Positions 1 through 6,151 of a DNA stretch of 6,151 bases are shown here, piece by piece (positions within the stretch are counted from its first letter, which is position 1; every line of letters starts with the position of its first letter). The translations under genes and the position numbers were made by a program. The stretch is from Quisquiliibacterium sp. (GTDB lineage: Bacteria > Pseudomonadota > Gammaproteobacteria > Burkholderiales > Burkholderiaceae_E): positions 1-6,151 of the forward strand of contig JALRBB010000482.1 in NCBI GenBank assembly GCA_023257915.1. The letters are read 5' to 3'. The notes under the pieces are model-generated. The model made no database searches and had not been told where the DNA came from. It was given only the letters and a program-made list of their open reading frames with translations.

Positions 1-1
1 A

Positions 2-349
2 AAACTGGGCCGCGAACTGGGCTTTCCAACGCTGAACATCCGGAGTCCATTCCCGAACCCGGCGGTACAAGGGGTTTTCGTCGTCCAGGTCCATGGTGTC
101 GCAGACCGTCCCTGGCCCGCGGTGGCGAGCCTGGGCAGCCGACCGGCTGTCGAGCAGGATGGCAAGCTGCTGCTCGAAGTGCACCTGTTCGATTTTGACG
201 GCGATCTTTATGGCCGGATGGTGCGGGTTGAATTCCTGCAACGCCTGCGCGAGGAGCGTGACTATCCCGACCTCGAATCGCTGACCCAGCAGATCGGGCT
301 GGACGCACGACAAGCACGCGAGCATTTAGGGATCGCCTCACGAGATTGA
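2..349 (+). CDS. ribF: Bifunctional riboflavin kinase / FAD synthetase, C-terminal part (5' end outside window)
   Basis: RibF phosphorylates riboflavin to FMN and then adenylylates FMN to FAD in the cytoplasm. Only the last 115 residues are here, read in frame from base 2, and they cover most of the C-terminal riboflavin kinase domain. The fragment opens with the conserved nucleotide/flavin-binding segment GRELGFPTLNI (PTxN at fragment residues 9-12). Next come a GVFVV strand, ASLGSRPAV (43-50; most homologues have RPTV), and LLEVHLFDFDGDLYG. In that last segment E59 aligns with the catalytic glutamate of the kinase family. The tail, with FLQRLREE and a final QIGLDARQAREHLGI helix, is the normal RibF ending, so the 3' end is complete and stops at TGA. 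The N-terminal FAD synthetase domain lies upstream and is not seen. ribF directly upstream of ileS is a classic proteobacterial arrangement. The internal ATG at 122 is not a real start, because the domain continues upstream of it. Confidence 0.95.
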   Translation, partial: KLGRELGFPTLNIRSPFPNPAVQGVFVVQVHGVADRPWPAVASLGSRPAVEQDGKLLLEVHLFDFDGDLYGRMVRVEFLQRLREERDYPDLESLTQQIGLDARQAREHLGIASRD

Positions 350-363
350 CGCAGACCCGCCGA

Positions 364-397
364 AAACCGGATGCCCGAGAACGCCAGCATCCGGATT
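364..397. repeat. Inverted repeat (hairpin) in the ribF-ileS gap
   Basis: CCGGATGC at 367-374 is the exact reverse complement of GCATCCGG at 387-394, giving an 8-bp stem with a 12-base loop. Beyond one A/A mismatch (366/395), two further A-T pairs (365/396 and 364/397) can form. On the plus strand no T-run follows, so it does not look like a normal intrinsic terminator for ribF. On the minus strand the stem is followed by TTTT (complement of 363-366), which is closer to a weak terminator against antisense transcription. It could also be an mRNA-stabilising or attenuating hairpin in the ileS leader, or one copy of a dispersed intergenic palindrome. The structure is plain in the sequence; the function is unknown. 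Confidence 0.5.
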
Positions 398-426
398 CCA
401 AGCGACTCACCGAAGAACACTGACAC

Positions 427-430
427 AGGA
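427..430 (+). promoter_or_regulatory. Ribosome binding site of ileS
   Basis: AGGA lies 8 bases before the ATG at 439. It is the clearest Shine-Dalgarno match in the window and supports 439 as the ileS start. The starts of lspA, coaBC and dut have much weaker matches. Confidence 0.6.
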
Positions 431-438
431 CCCTGAAG

Positions 439-3297
439 ATGGCCGACGAAAAGGCACACAAGGCGAACGCCGGCACCAAGTCGTACCGCGAGACGCTGAA
501 TCTTCCCGATACGCCGTTTCCGATGCGTGGTGATCTTGCCAAGCGCGAGCCCGGCTGGACTCAGCAGTGGCAGGAAAAAGGCGTCTACCGACGCCTGCGC
601 GAGTTCTGCAAGGGTCGTCCGGTGTGGGTGCTGCATGACGGACCGCCGTATGCGAACGGCGACATCCACATCGGCCACGCGGTCAACAAGATCCTCAAGG
701 ACATGATCGTCAAGAGCCGCAACATGGCCGGCTTCGATGCGCGCTATGTGCCGGGCTGGGACTGCCATGGCATGCCGATCGAAATCCAGATCGAAAAACA
801 GTTCGGCAAGCATCTGCCGGCGGCGCAGGTTCAGGCCAAATCCCGCGCTTATGCGGCCGAGCAGATCGAACGACAGAAAAAGGACTTCATCCGGCTCGGT
901 GTCCTGGGCCAGTGGGATGACCCGTATCTGACGATGGCTTACGGCAATGAAGCCGACGAGCTGCGTGCGCTGGGTCAGTTGCTCGACAGGGGATTCCTGT
1001 TCCGAGGCCTGAAGCCGGTGAACTGGTGCTTCGACTGCGGCTCGGCGCTAGCCGAGGCTGAGGTCGAATATGCCGACAAGACCGACATCTCGGTAGACGT
1101 TGGCTTCGGCTTTGCGCAACCGGATCGGGTGGCTGCGGCGTTCGGGCTGTCGAGACTGCCGGTTGAGCATGGCTACTGCGTGATCTGGACCACCACGCCC
1201 TGGACCCTGCCCTCGAACCAGGCCTTGAACCTGCACCCGGAATTCGACTACGCGCTGGTGCGTACACGCTGGCAAGAGCAGGACACGCTGCTGATCCTGG
1301 CCACCGAGCGCGTCGAGCAATCGCTGGCCAGCTACGGACTGACTGGCGAAGTGCTTGCTACCTGCAAGGGCAAAGCGCTGGAACTGGTCGAGTTCAAGCA
1401 TCCGTTTGCAGATCGCACTGCCCCGGTCTACCTGGGCGACTACGTGACCCTGGACAGTGGCACCGGCGTCGTGCACTCGGCGCCAGCCTACGGCGTGGAG
1501 GACTTTCTGTCCTGCAAGCGCTACGGCATGCAGGACGCCCAGATTCTGCAGCCGGTGCTTGGCGATGGAACCTACGCCAGCTGGCTCGAGCATTTCGGTG
1601 GCCTGTCGATCTGGGACGCCAATCCAAAGATCGTCGAACTGATGCGAGAGCGCGGCGTGTTGTTCAACTCGCTCAAGTATCCGCATAGCTACATGCACTG
1701 CTGGCGCCACAAGACGCCAATCATTTACCGCGCCTCAAGCCAGTGGTTCGCCGGCATGGATGTCACTCCGACGGATGGCAGCCCGACGCTTCGCGAGACC
1801 GCGCTCAAAGGCGTCGAGGCCACCGAGTTTTTCCCGGGATGGGGAAAGGCGCGGCTGCACGGCATGATCGCGAACCGCCCGGACTGGACCTTGTCGCGCC
1901 AGAGGCAGTGGGGCGTGCCGATGGCCTTCTTCGTACACCGGGAAACCGGCGAGTTGCATCCGCGCACGCCGGAACTGATCGAGGCGGTGGCGCAGCGCAT
2001 CGAGCGCGAAGGCATCGAAGCCTGGCAGCGACTGGATCCGGTCGAACTGCTCGGCGACGAGGCCGCCATGTACGAGAAGAACAGGGACACACTGGACGTG
2101 TGGTTCGACTCGGGAACCACGCACGCCACGGTCTTGCGCGGCTCGCACCGGGATCAGTCGCACTTCCCGGCTGATATGTACCTGGAAGGTTCCGATCAGC
2201 ATCGCGGCTGGTTTCATTCGTCGCTGCTGACTTCGGCGATGCTCAATGGGGTTGCGCCCTACAAGGCCTTGCTCACGCACGGTTTCGTCGTCGATGGCGA
2301 AGGCCGCAAGATGTCCAAGTCGATGGGCAACGTGATCGCCCCGCAGAAGGTCTCCGACTCGCTCGGCGCCGAAATCCTTCGCTTGTGGGTCGCCAGCACC
2401 GACTACTCGGGCGAACTGTCGATTTCGGACGAGATCCTGAAACGCGTCGTCGAGGCGTATCGCCGCATCCGCAACACGCTGCGTTTTCTGCTGGCCAATG
2501 TCGCCGACTTCGACGCCGATCGTGATGCTCTGCCAATCGGGCAATTGTTCGAAATCGACCGCTATGCGATCGCACTGGCCGCTGACTGGCAAAAGTCGAT
2601 CGAAGCCGACCTCGCGCGCTTCGAATTCCATCCGGTGGTCGCCAAGCTGCAGACCTTCTGCTCCGAGGATCTCGGGGCTTTCTATCTCGACATCCTGAAA
2701 GACCGGCTGTACACGACTGCTGCCGACAGCCAGGCGCGTCGTTCGGCACAGACTGCGCTGCACCACATCACCAGCGCGCTGCTGCGACTGATGGCCCCCA
2801 TCTTGTCGTTCACTGCCGAGGAGGCCTGGCCGATGTTTGCGCCCCGCCTGTGGAAGGAACAGGGCGAGACGATCTTCACGCAGACGTACCACGAGTTTCC
2901 GGCAGTCCCCGATGCCCATCTTCTGGTTCCGAAATGGGCGCGGATCCGGGAAGTGCGCGCCGACGTGCTGCGCAGCCTCGAGGATGTTCGCAGCGCCGGC
3001 GGCATCGGGTCGTCCCTGCAAGCCGAAGTCACGCTGCGGGTAAGCGGCGAGGACCATGATCTGCTCTCGACGCTCGCGGACGATTTGCGCTTCGTCCTGA
3101 TCACCTCGGCTGCGCGCCTGGAGCGGGTTGACGCACCTGAAACAACTGGCGTTGAAGTCAATCCCAGTACGCACGCCAAGTGCGAGCGCTGCTGGCACTG
3201 GCGAGCCGATGTGGGGTCCGATCCAGCCCATCCTGCCCTGTGCGGGCGCTGCGTCAGCAACCTGTTTGGCACAGGCGAGCCGCGGTCCTTCGCATGA
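439..3297 (+). CDS. ileS: Isoleucyl-tRNA synthetase (class I, editing-competent, with C-terminal zinc finger)
   Basis: IleS charges tRNA-Ile with isoleucine in the cytoplasm and hydrolyses misactivated or mischarged valine. The product is 952 residues, close to the 938 of E. coli. The class I Rossmann core carries the HIGH signature at 77-80 (within [16 protein letters not shown]), GWDCHG at 106-111, DVWFDSG at 553-559, [11 protein letters not shown] at 582-592 and KMSKS at 624-628. The inserted CP1 editing domain is recognised by [11 protein letters not shown] from W250, which holds the threonine-rich editing pocket, and by GTGVVHSAP (341-349) followed by GVED. D355 aligns with the essential editing aspartate of E. 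coli. A helical anticodon-binding domain follows, from about residue 680 to 850. The end has a four-cysteine zinc site, C915, C918, C935 and C938, as in the E. coli type. The start at 439 is supported by an AGGA site and a normal N-terminus ([14 protein letters not shown]). Nothing is missing, so it should be fully active. Its stop codon overlaps the lspA start. Confidence 0.98.
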   Translation: MADEKAHKANAGTKSYRETLNLPDTPFPMRGDLAKREPGWTQQWQEKGVYRRLREFCKGRPVWVLHDGPPYANGDIHIGHAVNKILKDMIVKSRNMAGFDARYVPGWDCHGMPIEIQIEKQFGKHLPAAQVQAKSRAYAAEQIERQKKDFIRLGVLGQWDDPYLTMAYGNEADELRALGQLLDRGFLFRGLKPVNWCFDCGSALAEAEVEYADKTDISVDVGFGFAQPDRVAAAFGLSRLPVEHGYCVIWTTTPWTLPSNQALNLHPEFDYALVRTRWQEQDTLLILATERVEQSLASYGLTGEVLATCKGKALELVEFKHPFADRTAPVYLGDYVTLDSGTGVVHSAPAYGVEDFLSCKRYGMQDAQILQPVLGDGTYASWLEHFGGLSIWDANPKIVELMRERGVLFNSLKYPHSYMHCWRHKTPIIYRASSQWFAGMDVTPTDGSPTLRETALKGVEATEFFPGWGKARLHGMIANRPDWTLSRQRQWGVPMAFFVHRETGELHPRTPELIEAVAQRIEREGIEAWQRLDPVELLGDEAAMYEKNRDTLDVWFDSGTTHATVLRGSHRDQSHFPADMYLEGSDQHRGWFHSSLLTSAMLNGVAPYKALLTHGFVVDGEGRKMSKSMGNVIAPQKVSDSLGAEILRLWVASTDYSGELSISDEILKRVVEAYRRIRNTLRFLLANVADFDADRDALPIGQLFEIDRYAIALAADWQKSIEADLARFEFHPVVAKLQTFCSEDLGAFYLDILKDRLYTTAADSQARRSAQTALHHITSALLRLMAPILSFTAEEAWPMFAPRLWKEQGETIFTQTYHEFPAVPDAHLLVPKWARIREVRADVLRSLEDVRSAGGIGSSLQAEVTLRVSGEDHDLLSTLADDLRFVLITSAARLERVDAPETTGVEVNPSTHAKCERCWHWRADVGSDPAHPALCGRCVSNLFGTGEPRSFA

Positions 3298-3770
3298 GCG
3301 AGACGCGTCGCTGGCTCTTGCTGGCCGGGCTGATCGTCATCGGCGACCAGCTCAGCAAGTTCGCGATCCTGGACAGCTTGCAATACGGCCAGCGGCTCGC
3401 GCTGATCCCCGGCTGGTTCGACCTGACCCTGGTCTACAACACCGGCGCCGCGTTCAGTTTTCTGGCGAGCGCCGGAGGCTGGCAACGCTGGTTTTTCGTT
3501 GGCATTGGCATCGGTGCCACGCTCTTCATCCTCTGGATGCTGGCCCGCCATCCGGGTCAACGGCTGTTCTCCTTCGCGCTGTCGCTGATCATGGGTGGCG
3601 CGGTGGGCAACGTGATCGATCGCCTGCTGCATGGCAAGGTCGTCGACTTTCTGCTCGTCTACCGCGATCCTTGGTACTGGCCAGCGTTCAATGTCGCCGA
3701 CAGCGCGATCACCGTCGGCGCCGTGTTTCTGATCGTTGACGAGTTCCGTCGGGTTCGACGCGCGCGCTGA
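3294..3770 (+). CDS. lspA: Lipoprotein signal peptidase (signal peptidase II)
   Basis: LspA is an inner-membrane aspartyl protease that cuts the signal peptide from diacylglyceryl-modified prolipoproteins, acting after Lgt and before Lnt. The product is 158 residues, a normal length. Four hydrophobic stretches are visible, roughly residues 7-25, 64-83, 91-108 and 131-149. Family motifs are all present: GDQLSK (17-22), VYNTGAAFS (47-55), GNVIDRL (105-111) with catalytic D109, and FNVADSAI (132-139) with catalytic D136. The ATG at 3294 overlaps the ileS stop as ATGA, and no good ribosome binding site precedes it, so translation is probably coupled to ileS. The frame is open further upstream to 3180, but that part lies over the ileS zinc finger and would add 38 residues without membrane character before the first helix. 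I therefore reject the longer form. Confidence 0.96.
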   Translation: MSETRRWLLLAGLIVIGDQLSKFAILDSLQYGQRLALIPGWFDLTLVYNTGAAFSFLASAGGWQRWFFVGIGIGATLFILWMLARHPGQRLFSFALSLIMGGAVGNVIDRLLHGKVVDFLLVYRDPWYWPAFNVADSAITVGAVFLIVDEFRRVRRAR

Positions 3771-3780
3771 GCCCGGGCTG

Positions 3781-3789
3781 TGATACAAA
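3781..3789 (+). promoter_or_regulatory. Possible extended -10 element before coaBC
   Basis: In the 50-base gap between lspA and coaBC, TGATACAAA reads as TGn followed by TACAAA, four of six matches to the -10 consensus plus the TG extension. No convincing -35 box lies at the right distance. It could give coaBC-dut its own transcript, or it may be chance AT-richness in a GC-rich region. The evidence is weak. Confidence 0.2.
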
Positions 3790-3820
3790 CCTCGCAAGGC
3801 AATCCGGCACGGACCGCACG

Positions 3821-5026
3821 ATGGAACTGACCAATCGCCATATCCTGCTCGGCGTCACCGGCGGCGTCGCCGCTTACAAGGTCGCGCAATACGCGAGGGA
3901 ACTACAGCGTCGCGGCGCGACGGTTCAGGTCGCGATGACCGAAGCGGCGACCCGCTTTGTCGGACCGGTCACATTCCAGGCGCTGACCGGGCGACAGGTG
4001 TACACCGACCAGTGGGACTCCAGCGTACCGAACAACATGGCGCACATCGAGCTGTCGCGCCAGGCCGATGCGATCGTGATCGCTCCGGCCACTGCGGATT
4101 TTCTCGCCAAGCTCGCCAACGGTCTGGCTGACGATCTGCTCTCCACCTTATGCATCGCGCGGAACTGTCCGCTGCTGGTTGCTCCGGCAATGAACCGCGA
4201 GATGTGGGCAAACCCTGCGACGCAGCGCAATGTGGCGCGCCTGATCGAAGACGGCATCGTGATGCTCGGCCCGGACGAGGGCGACCAGGCCTGCGGTGAG
4301 ACCGGTGTCGGACGCATGCTCGAGCCGGAAGATCTCGTCGAGGACACGATTGCCTTCTTCGCGCCCAAGGCGCTGGCCGGCAAACAGGTGCTGATCACCG
4401 CCGGCCCGACCTTCGAGCCGATCGATCCGGTGCGCGGCATTACCAACCTGTCGTCGGGCAAGATGGGATTTGCGATCGCCCGCGCCTGCCGCCAGGCAGG
4501 TGCGCAGGTCAGCCTGATCGCCGGGCCCACTGCACTGCCCACGCCCCGGGCCGTGAGGCGAATCGATGTCACCACGGCCCGCCAGATGTTCGACGCGGTA
4601 CAGGCCGCACTCGCCGCCCCGGTTCGCACCGACATCTTCATCGCGGTGGCCGCAGTCGCCGACTGGCGCGTGGCCAACGCCAGCGACAGCAAGCTCAAAA
4701 AGACCGCCGGCGGCCAGCCCCCGGCGCTGCAGTTTGCCGAAAACCCGGACATCCTCGCCAGCGTGGCCGCACGAGCCGACGCTCCCTACTGCGTGGGCTT
4801 CGCCGCCGAAAGCGAGGATCTGGAACGCAATGGTCAGGACAAGCGTCGGCGCAAGGCAGTTCCTCTGCTGGTCGCCAACATCGGTCACGCAACCTTCGGT
4901 CGCGATGACAACGAATTGCTGCTGATCGACGAGGACGGCAGCACCAAGCTTTCCCGTGACCGCAAAGATGCGCTCGCAGCCCGGCTGGCCCAGGAGATCG
5001 CCAGGCGCCTGCCCCCGTCCGACTGA
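3821..5026 (+). CDS. coaBC: Bifunctional phosphopantothenoylcysteine decarboxylase / phosphopantothenate-cysteine ligase
   Basis: CoaBC (formerly Dfp) performs two consecutive steps of coenzyme A synthesis. The CoaB half joins cysteine to 4'-phosphopantothenate using CTP, and the FMN-containing CoaC half decarboxylates the product to 4'-phosphopantetheine. The protein is 401 residues, full length for the fusion. The N-terminal CoaC domain (about 1-185) begins with the flavin-binding GVTGGVAAYK (11-20). It has active-site H75 in HIELS, the PAMNREMW motif (122-129) with N125, and C158 in QACGETGVGRM on the substrate-clamping flap; these three positions match E. coli numbering. The CoaB domain (about 187-401) has LITAGPTFEPIDPVR, ITNLSSGKMG with N209, AVAAVADWR and the lysine-rich SKLKK (290-294), which holds the conserved catalytic lysine. 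ENPDIL and VGFAAES complete the domain. The start at 3821 gives the standard N-terminus, although its ribosome site is weak (GGA at 3811-3813). dut follows after 30 bases, a very common pairing in proteobacteria. Confidence 0.97.
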   Translation: MELTNRHILLGVTGGVAAYKVAQYARELQRRGATVQVAMTEAATRFVGPVTFQALTGRQVYTDQWDSSVPNNMAHIELSRQADAIVIAPATADFLAKLANGLADDLLSTLCIARNCPLLVAPAMNREMWANPATQRNVARLIEDGIVMLGPDEGDQACGETGVGRMLEPEDLVEDTIAFFAPKALAGKQVLITAGPTFEPIDPVRGITNLSSGKMGFAIARACRQAGAQVSLIAGPTALPTPRAVRRIDVTTARQMFDAVQAALAAPVRTDIFIAVAAVADWRVANASDSKLKKTAGGQPPALQFAENPDILASVAARADAPYCVGFAAESEDLERNGQDKRRRKAVPLLVANIGHATFGRDDNELLLIDEDGSTKLSRDRKDALAARLAQEIARRLPPSD

Positions 5027-5056
5027 GTTTCTCCGTCAACTGATCGCGCGGATCCC

Positions 5057-5503
5057 ATGAAGATTGAACTGAAGATTCTCGATGCCCGGATGGCTAGCCA
5101 GTTGCCTGCCTATGCAACACCAGGCAGCGCGGGTCTGGACCTTCGAGCCTGCATCGACGTCCCATTGGAACTGGCTCCCGGTCAAGCCCAGTTGATTCCG
5201 ACCGGGCTGGCAATTCACCTGGGTGATGCGGGTCATGCGGCAGTGATCCTGCCGCGCTCGGGCCTCGGCCACAAGCACGGCATCGTGCTTGGCAACCTGG
5301 TCGGCCTGATCGACTCCGACTACCAGGGGCAGTTGATGGTCTCTTGCTGGAACCGCGGACAATCGCCGTATGTTGTCCAGCCGATGGAGCGGATTGCGCA
5401 ACTGGTCGTCGTGCCGGTCGTGCAGGCGAGCTTCGAGGTTGTCAGCGAGTTCGCGCAAAGCGAACGTGGGGCCGGCGGGTTTGGCAGCACCGGCACCGGC
5501 TGA
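5057..5503 (+). CDS. dut: dUTP diphosphatase (dUTPase)
   Basis: Dut hydrolyses dUTP to dUMP and pyrophosphate. This keeps uracil out of DNA and supplies the substrate for thymidylate synthase. The product is 148 residues, typical of the homotrimeric all-beta family. All five motifs are present in order: motif 1 [10 protein letters not shown] (22-31), motif 2 [11 protein letters not shown] (66-76), motif 3 [11 protein letters not shown] (83-93) with D86 aligning with the catalytic aspartate, motif 4 [11 protein letters not shown] (111-121), and the glycine-rich C-terminal arm [11 protein letters not shown] (138-148). F142 in that arm should stack on the uracil. The arm closes over the active site of a neighbouring subunit in known structures. 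The ATG at 5057 gives the usual MKIELKILD start. Its ribosome site is poor (GGA at 5050-5052, only 4 bases away), so coupling to coaBC is plausible. It converges on tal. Confidence 0.97.
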   Translation: MKIELKILDARMASQLPAYATPGSAGLDLRACIDVPLELAPGQAQLIPTGLAIHLGDAGHAAVILPRSGLGHKHGIVLGNLVGLIDSDYQGQLMVSCWNRGQSPYVVQPMERIAQLVVVPVVQASFEVVSEFAQSERGAGGFGSTGTG

Positions 5504-5508
5504 ACGCA

Positions 5509-5541
5509 CGAGCCCTGCGACCGAGAGCTCTCGGGGGCTTG
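5509..5541. terminator. GC-rich hairpin between convergent dut and tal (possible bidirectional terminator)
   Basis: The 46-base gap between the two stop codons holds a perfect 14-base palindrome, CCGAGAGCTCTCGG (5521-5534). It is flanked by a second pairing, CGAGCCC (5509-5515) with GGGCTTG (5535-5541, one G-U pair). Together they fold into a long stem with a 5-base bulge (5516-5520) and an AGCT loop. The position between convergent genes is where a shared terminator is expected. Neither strand has a T-run after the stem, so if it terminates transcription it may be inefficient or depend on Rho; it could instead protect 3' ends. Confidence 0.4.
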
Positions 5542-5549
5542 CCGCCAGC

Positions 5550-6151
5550 TCAGCGGTCCGCCAGCACCATCTGCTCGAGCTTGACCACGTCGGCGACGAA
5601 TAGCCGAATGCCCTCGGCCAGTTTTTCAGTGGCCATCGCATCCTCGTTGAGCGCGAAGCGAAAGTGTTTCTCGTCGAAGCGCACCCGCTCGAGATGCAGA
5701 TGCTGCGCCGCCTGCGCATCCAGGCATCTGGAAACCGGCTGCTGAGACTGCCGCAACTGCTCGAGCAAATCCGGACTGATCGTCAGCAGGTCGCAGCCGG
5801 CAAGCGCAAGGATCTGCCCGAGGTTGCGAAAGCTCGCCCCCATCACCTCGGTCTGGTAACCATAGCGTTTGAAGTATTCATAAATGCGACGCACGGACCG
5901 AACGCCCGGATCCTGCTCGCCCACGTAGTCCACTCCATCGCGCTTTCGGTACCAGTCATAGATGCGGCCGACGAAGGGCGAGATCAGCGTCACCCCGGCA
6001 TCGGCGCACGCGACCGCCTGCTCGAAGGCGAACAGCAGCGTCAGGTTGCAGCGGATACCCTCGGCTTCAAGGCGCTCGGCTGCGTGAATTCATTCCCAGG
6101 TCGACGCAATCTTGATCAGCACCCGCTCGCGTCCGATGCCCTGAGCCTCGT
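5550..6151 (-). pseudogene. tal: Transaldolase (TalB type), interrupted by an in-frame stop; 5' end outside window
   Basis: Transaldolase moves a dihydroxyacetone unit between sedoheptulose 7-phosphate and glyceraldehyde 3-phosphate in the non-oxidative pentose phosphate pathway, through a Schiff-base lysine. Read from the right edge leftward, the frame gives VLIKIASTWE, a TGA stop (6090-6092), then [20 protein letters not shown] and onward to a normal C-terminus. The lysine codon at 6111-6113 aligns with catalytic K132 of E. coli TalB. The stop falls at the position of G139. After it, CNLT (aligning with N154 and T156), ISPFVGRI (S176 and R181) and MGASFRN are all intact. The 179 sense codons after the stop match the roughly 178 of E. 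coli, so there is no other visible lesion. As written, the product would end just after the catalytic lysine and lose over half the barrel, so it should be inactive. A GTG at 5991-5993 lies downstream but could not restore the lysine. All genes here end in TGA, so TGA is a true stop. Sequence error is a serious alternative: the family call is secure, the pseudogene status is not. Confidence 0.75.
6090..6092 (-). other. In-frame TGA codon inside tal
   Basis: The plus strand reads TCA, so the tal mRNA reads UGA, where homologues have glycine in the ASTWxGI motif. A single base change (GGA to TGA) would explain it. Two codons downstream the frame has CAC (His) where E. coli TalB has arginine, possibly a second change within seven bases. 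Confidence 0.85.

Noticed and set aside
346..351. TTGACG at the end of ribF as a -35 box for ileS
   Set aside because: No acceptable -10 hexamer lies 16-18 bases downstream; that region is the GC-rich palindrome.
1735..3231. 498-codon open frame on the minus strand, antisense to ileS
   Set aside because: ileS is unmistakable on the plus strand, and the antisense translation shows no recognisable domain. Long antisense frames are common under GC-rich codon use.
3180..3293. Longer N-terminus for lspA, open back to 3180
   Set aside because: It would overlap the ileS zinc-binding end by over 100 bases and add residues absent from the family. The ATG at 3294 gives the normal protein.
3770..3779. 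AGCCCGGGCT palindrome at the lspA stop codon
   Set aside because: It is only 10 bases with no loop and no T-run, too short to form a useful hairpin or terminator and expected by chance in GC-rich DNA.
2682..3797. 371-codon minus-strand frame spanning the ends of ileS and all of lspA
   Set aside because: It crosses two real genes, is rich in Arg, Gln and Asp in a low-complexity way, and has no motif. It is a shadow frame.
4148..4888. 246-codon minus-strand frame inside coaBC
   Set aside because: coaBC has all its catalytic motifs on the other strand, and this translation resembles no family I know.
6086..6091. GAATTC (EcoRI site) next to the tal stop as a possible cloning junction
   Set aside because: The transaldolase frame and its homology continue unbroken on both sides, and the same hexamer occurs elsewhere inside intact genes (for example in ribF and ileS). 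A chimeric join is not supported.
6090..6092. Recoding of UGA as selenocysteine or as a sense codon in tal
   Set aside because: Homologues have glycine here, not cysteine, and I see no obvious SECIS-like hairpin just downstream. All six genes in the window terminate at TGA, so an altered code that reads UGA as glycine does not fit.

Overview
This is a GC-rich bacterial chromosomal segment of housekeeping genes. Five plus-strand genes (ribF 3' end, ileS, lspA, coaBC, dut) face one minus-strand gene (tal) that enters from the right edge. Protein signatures are proteobacterial throughout: a fused bifunctional RibF, a proteobacterial-style dUTPase, and a TalB-type transaldolase. From memory, the order ribF-ileS-lspA-coaBC-dut is typical of Betaproteobacteria. 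Enteric bacteria and xanthomonads instead follow lspA with fkpB/ispH or ispH. A betaproteobacterium or a close relative is therefore my best guess, but it is an inference from gene order and not a phylogeny.

Layout: bases 2-349 encode the riboflavin kinase half of RibF. An 89-base gap with a strong inverted repeat leads into ileS (439-3297), which has all its signature motifs. lspA (3294-3770) starts inside the ileS stop codon (ATGA overlap). After 50 bases comes coaBC (3821-5026), and after a further 30 bases dut (5057-5503). dut and tal converge on a 46-base gap that contains a GC-rich hairpin. The tal reading frame runs from its stop at 5550-5552 to the right edge, but is interrupted by an in-frame TGA at 6090-6092, at a glycine that is conserved in the family. 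No gap without a gene exceeds 90 bases.

The genes serve separate core functions: flavin cofactors (RibF), isoleucyl-tRNA (IleS), lipoprotein maturation (LspA), coenzyme A (CoaBC), dUTP removal and dTMP supply (Dut), and the pentose phosphate pathway (Tal). The one functional link visible is that CoaC is an FMN-dependent enzyme and RibF makes FMN. The plus-strand genes are spaced like one operon, with possible internal promoters that I cannot establish.

I found no novel system, mobile element, RNA gene or CRISPR array. The one real anomaly is the nonsense codon in tal, which is either a genuine recent lesion or a sequence error.
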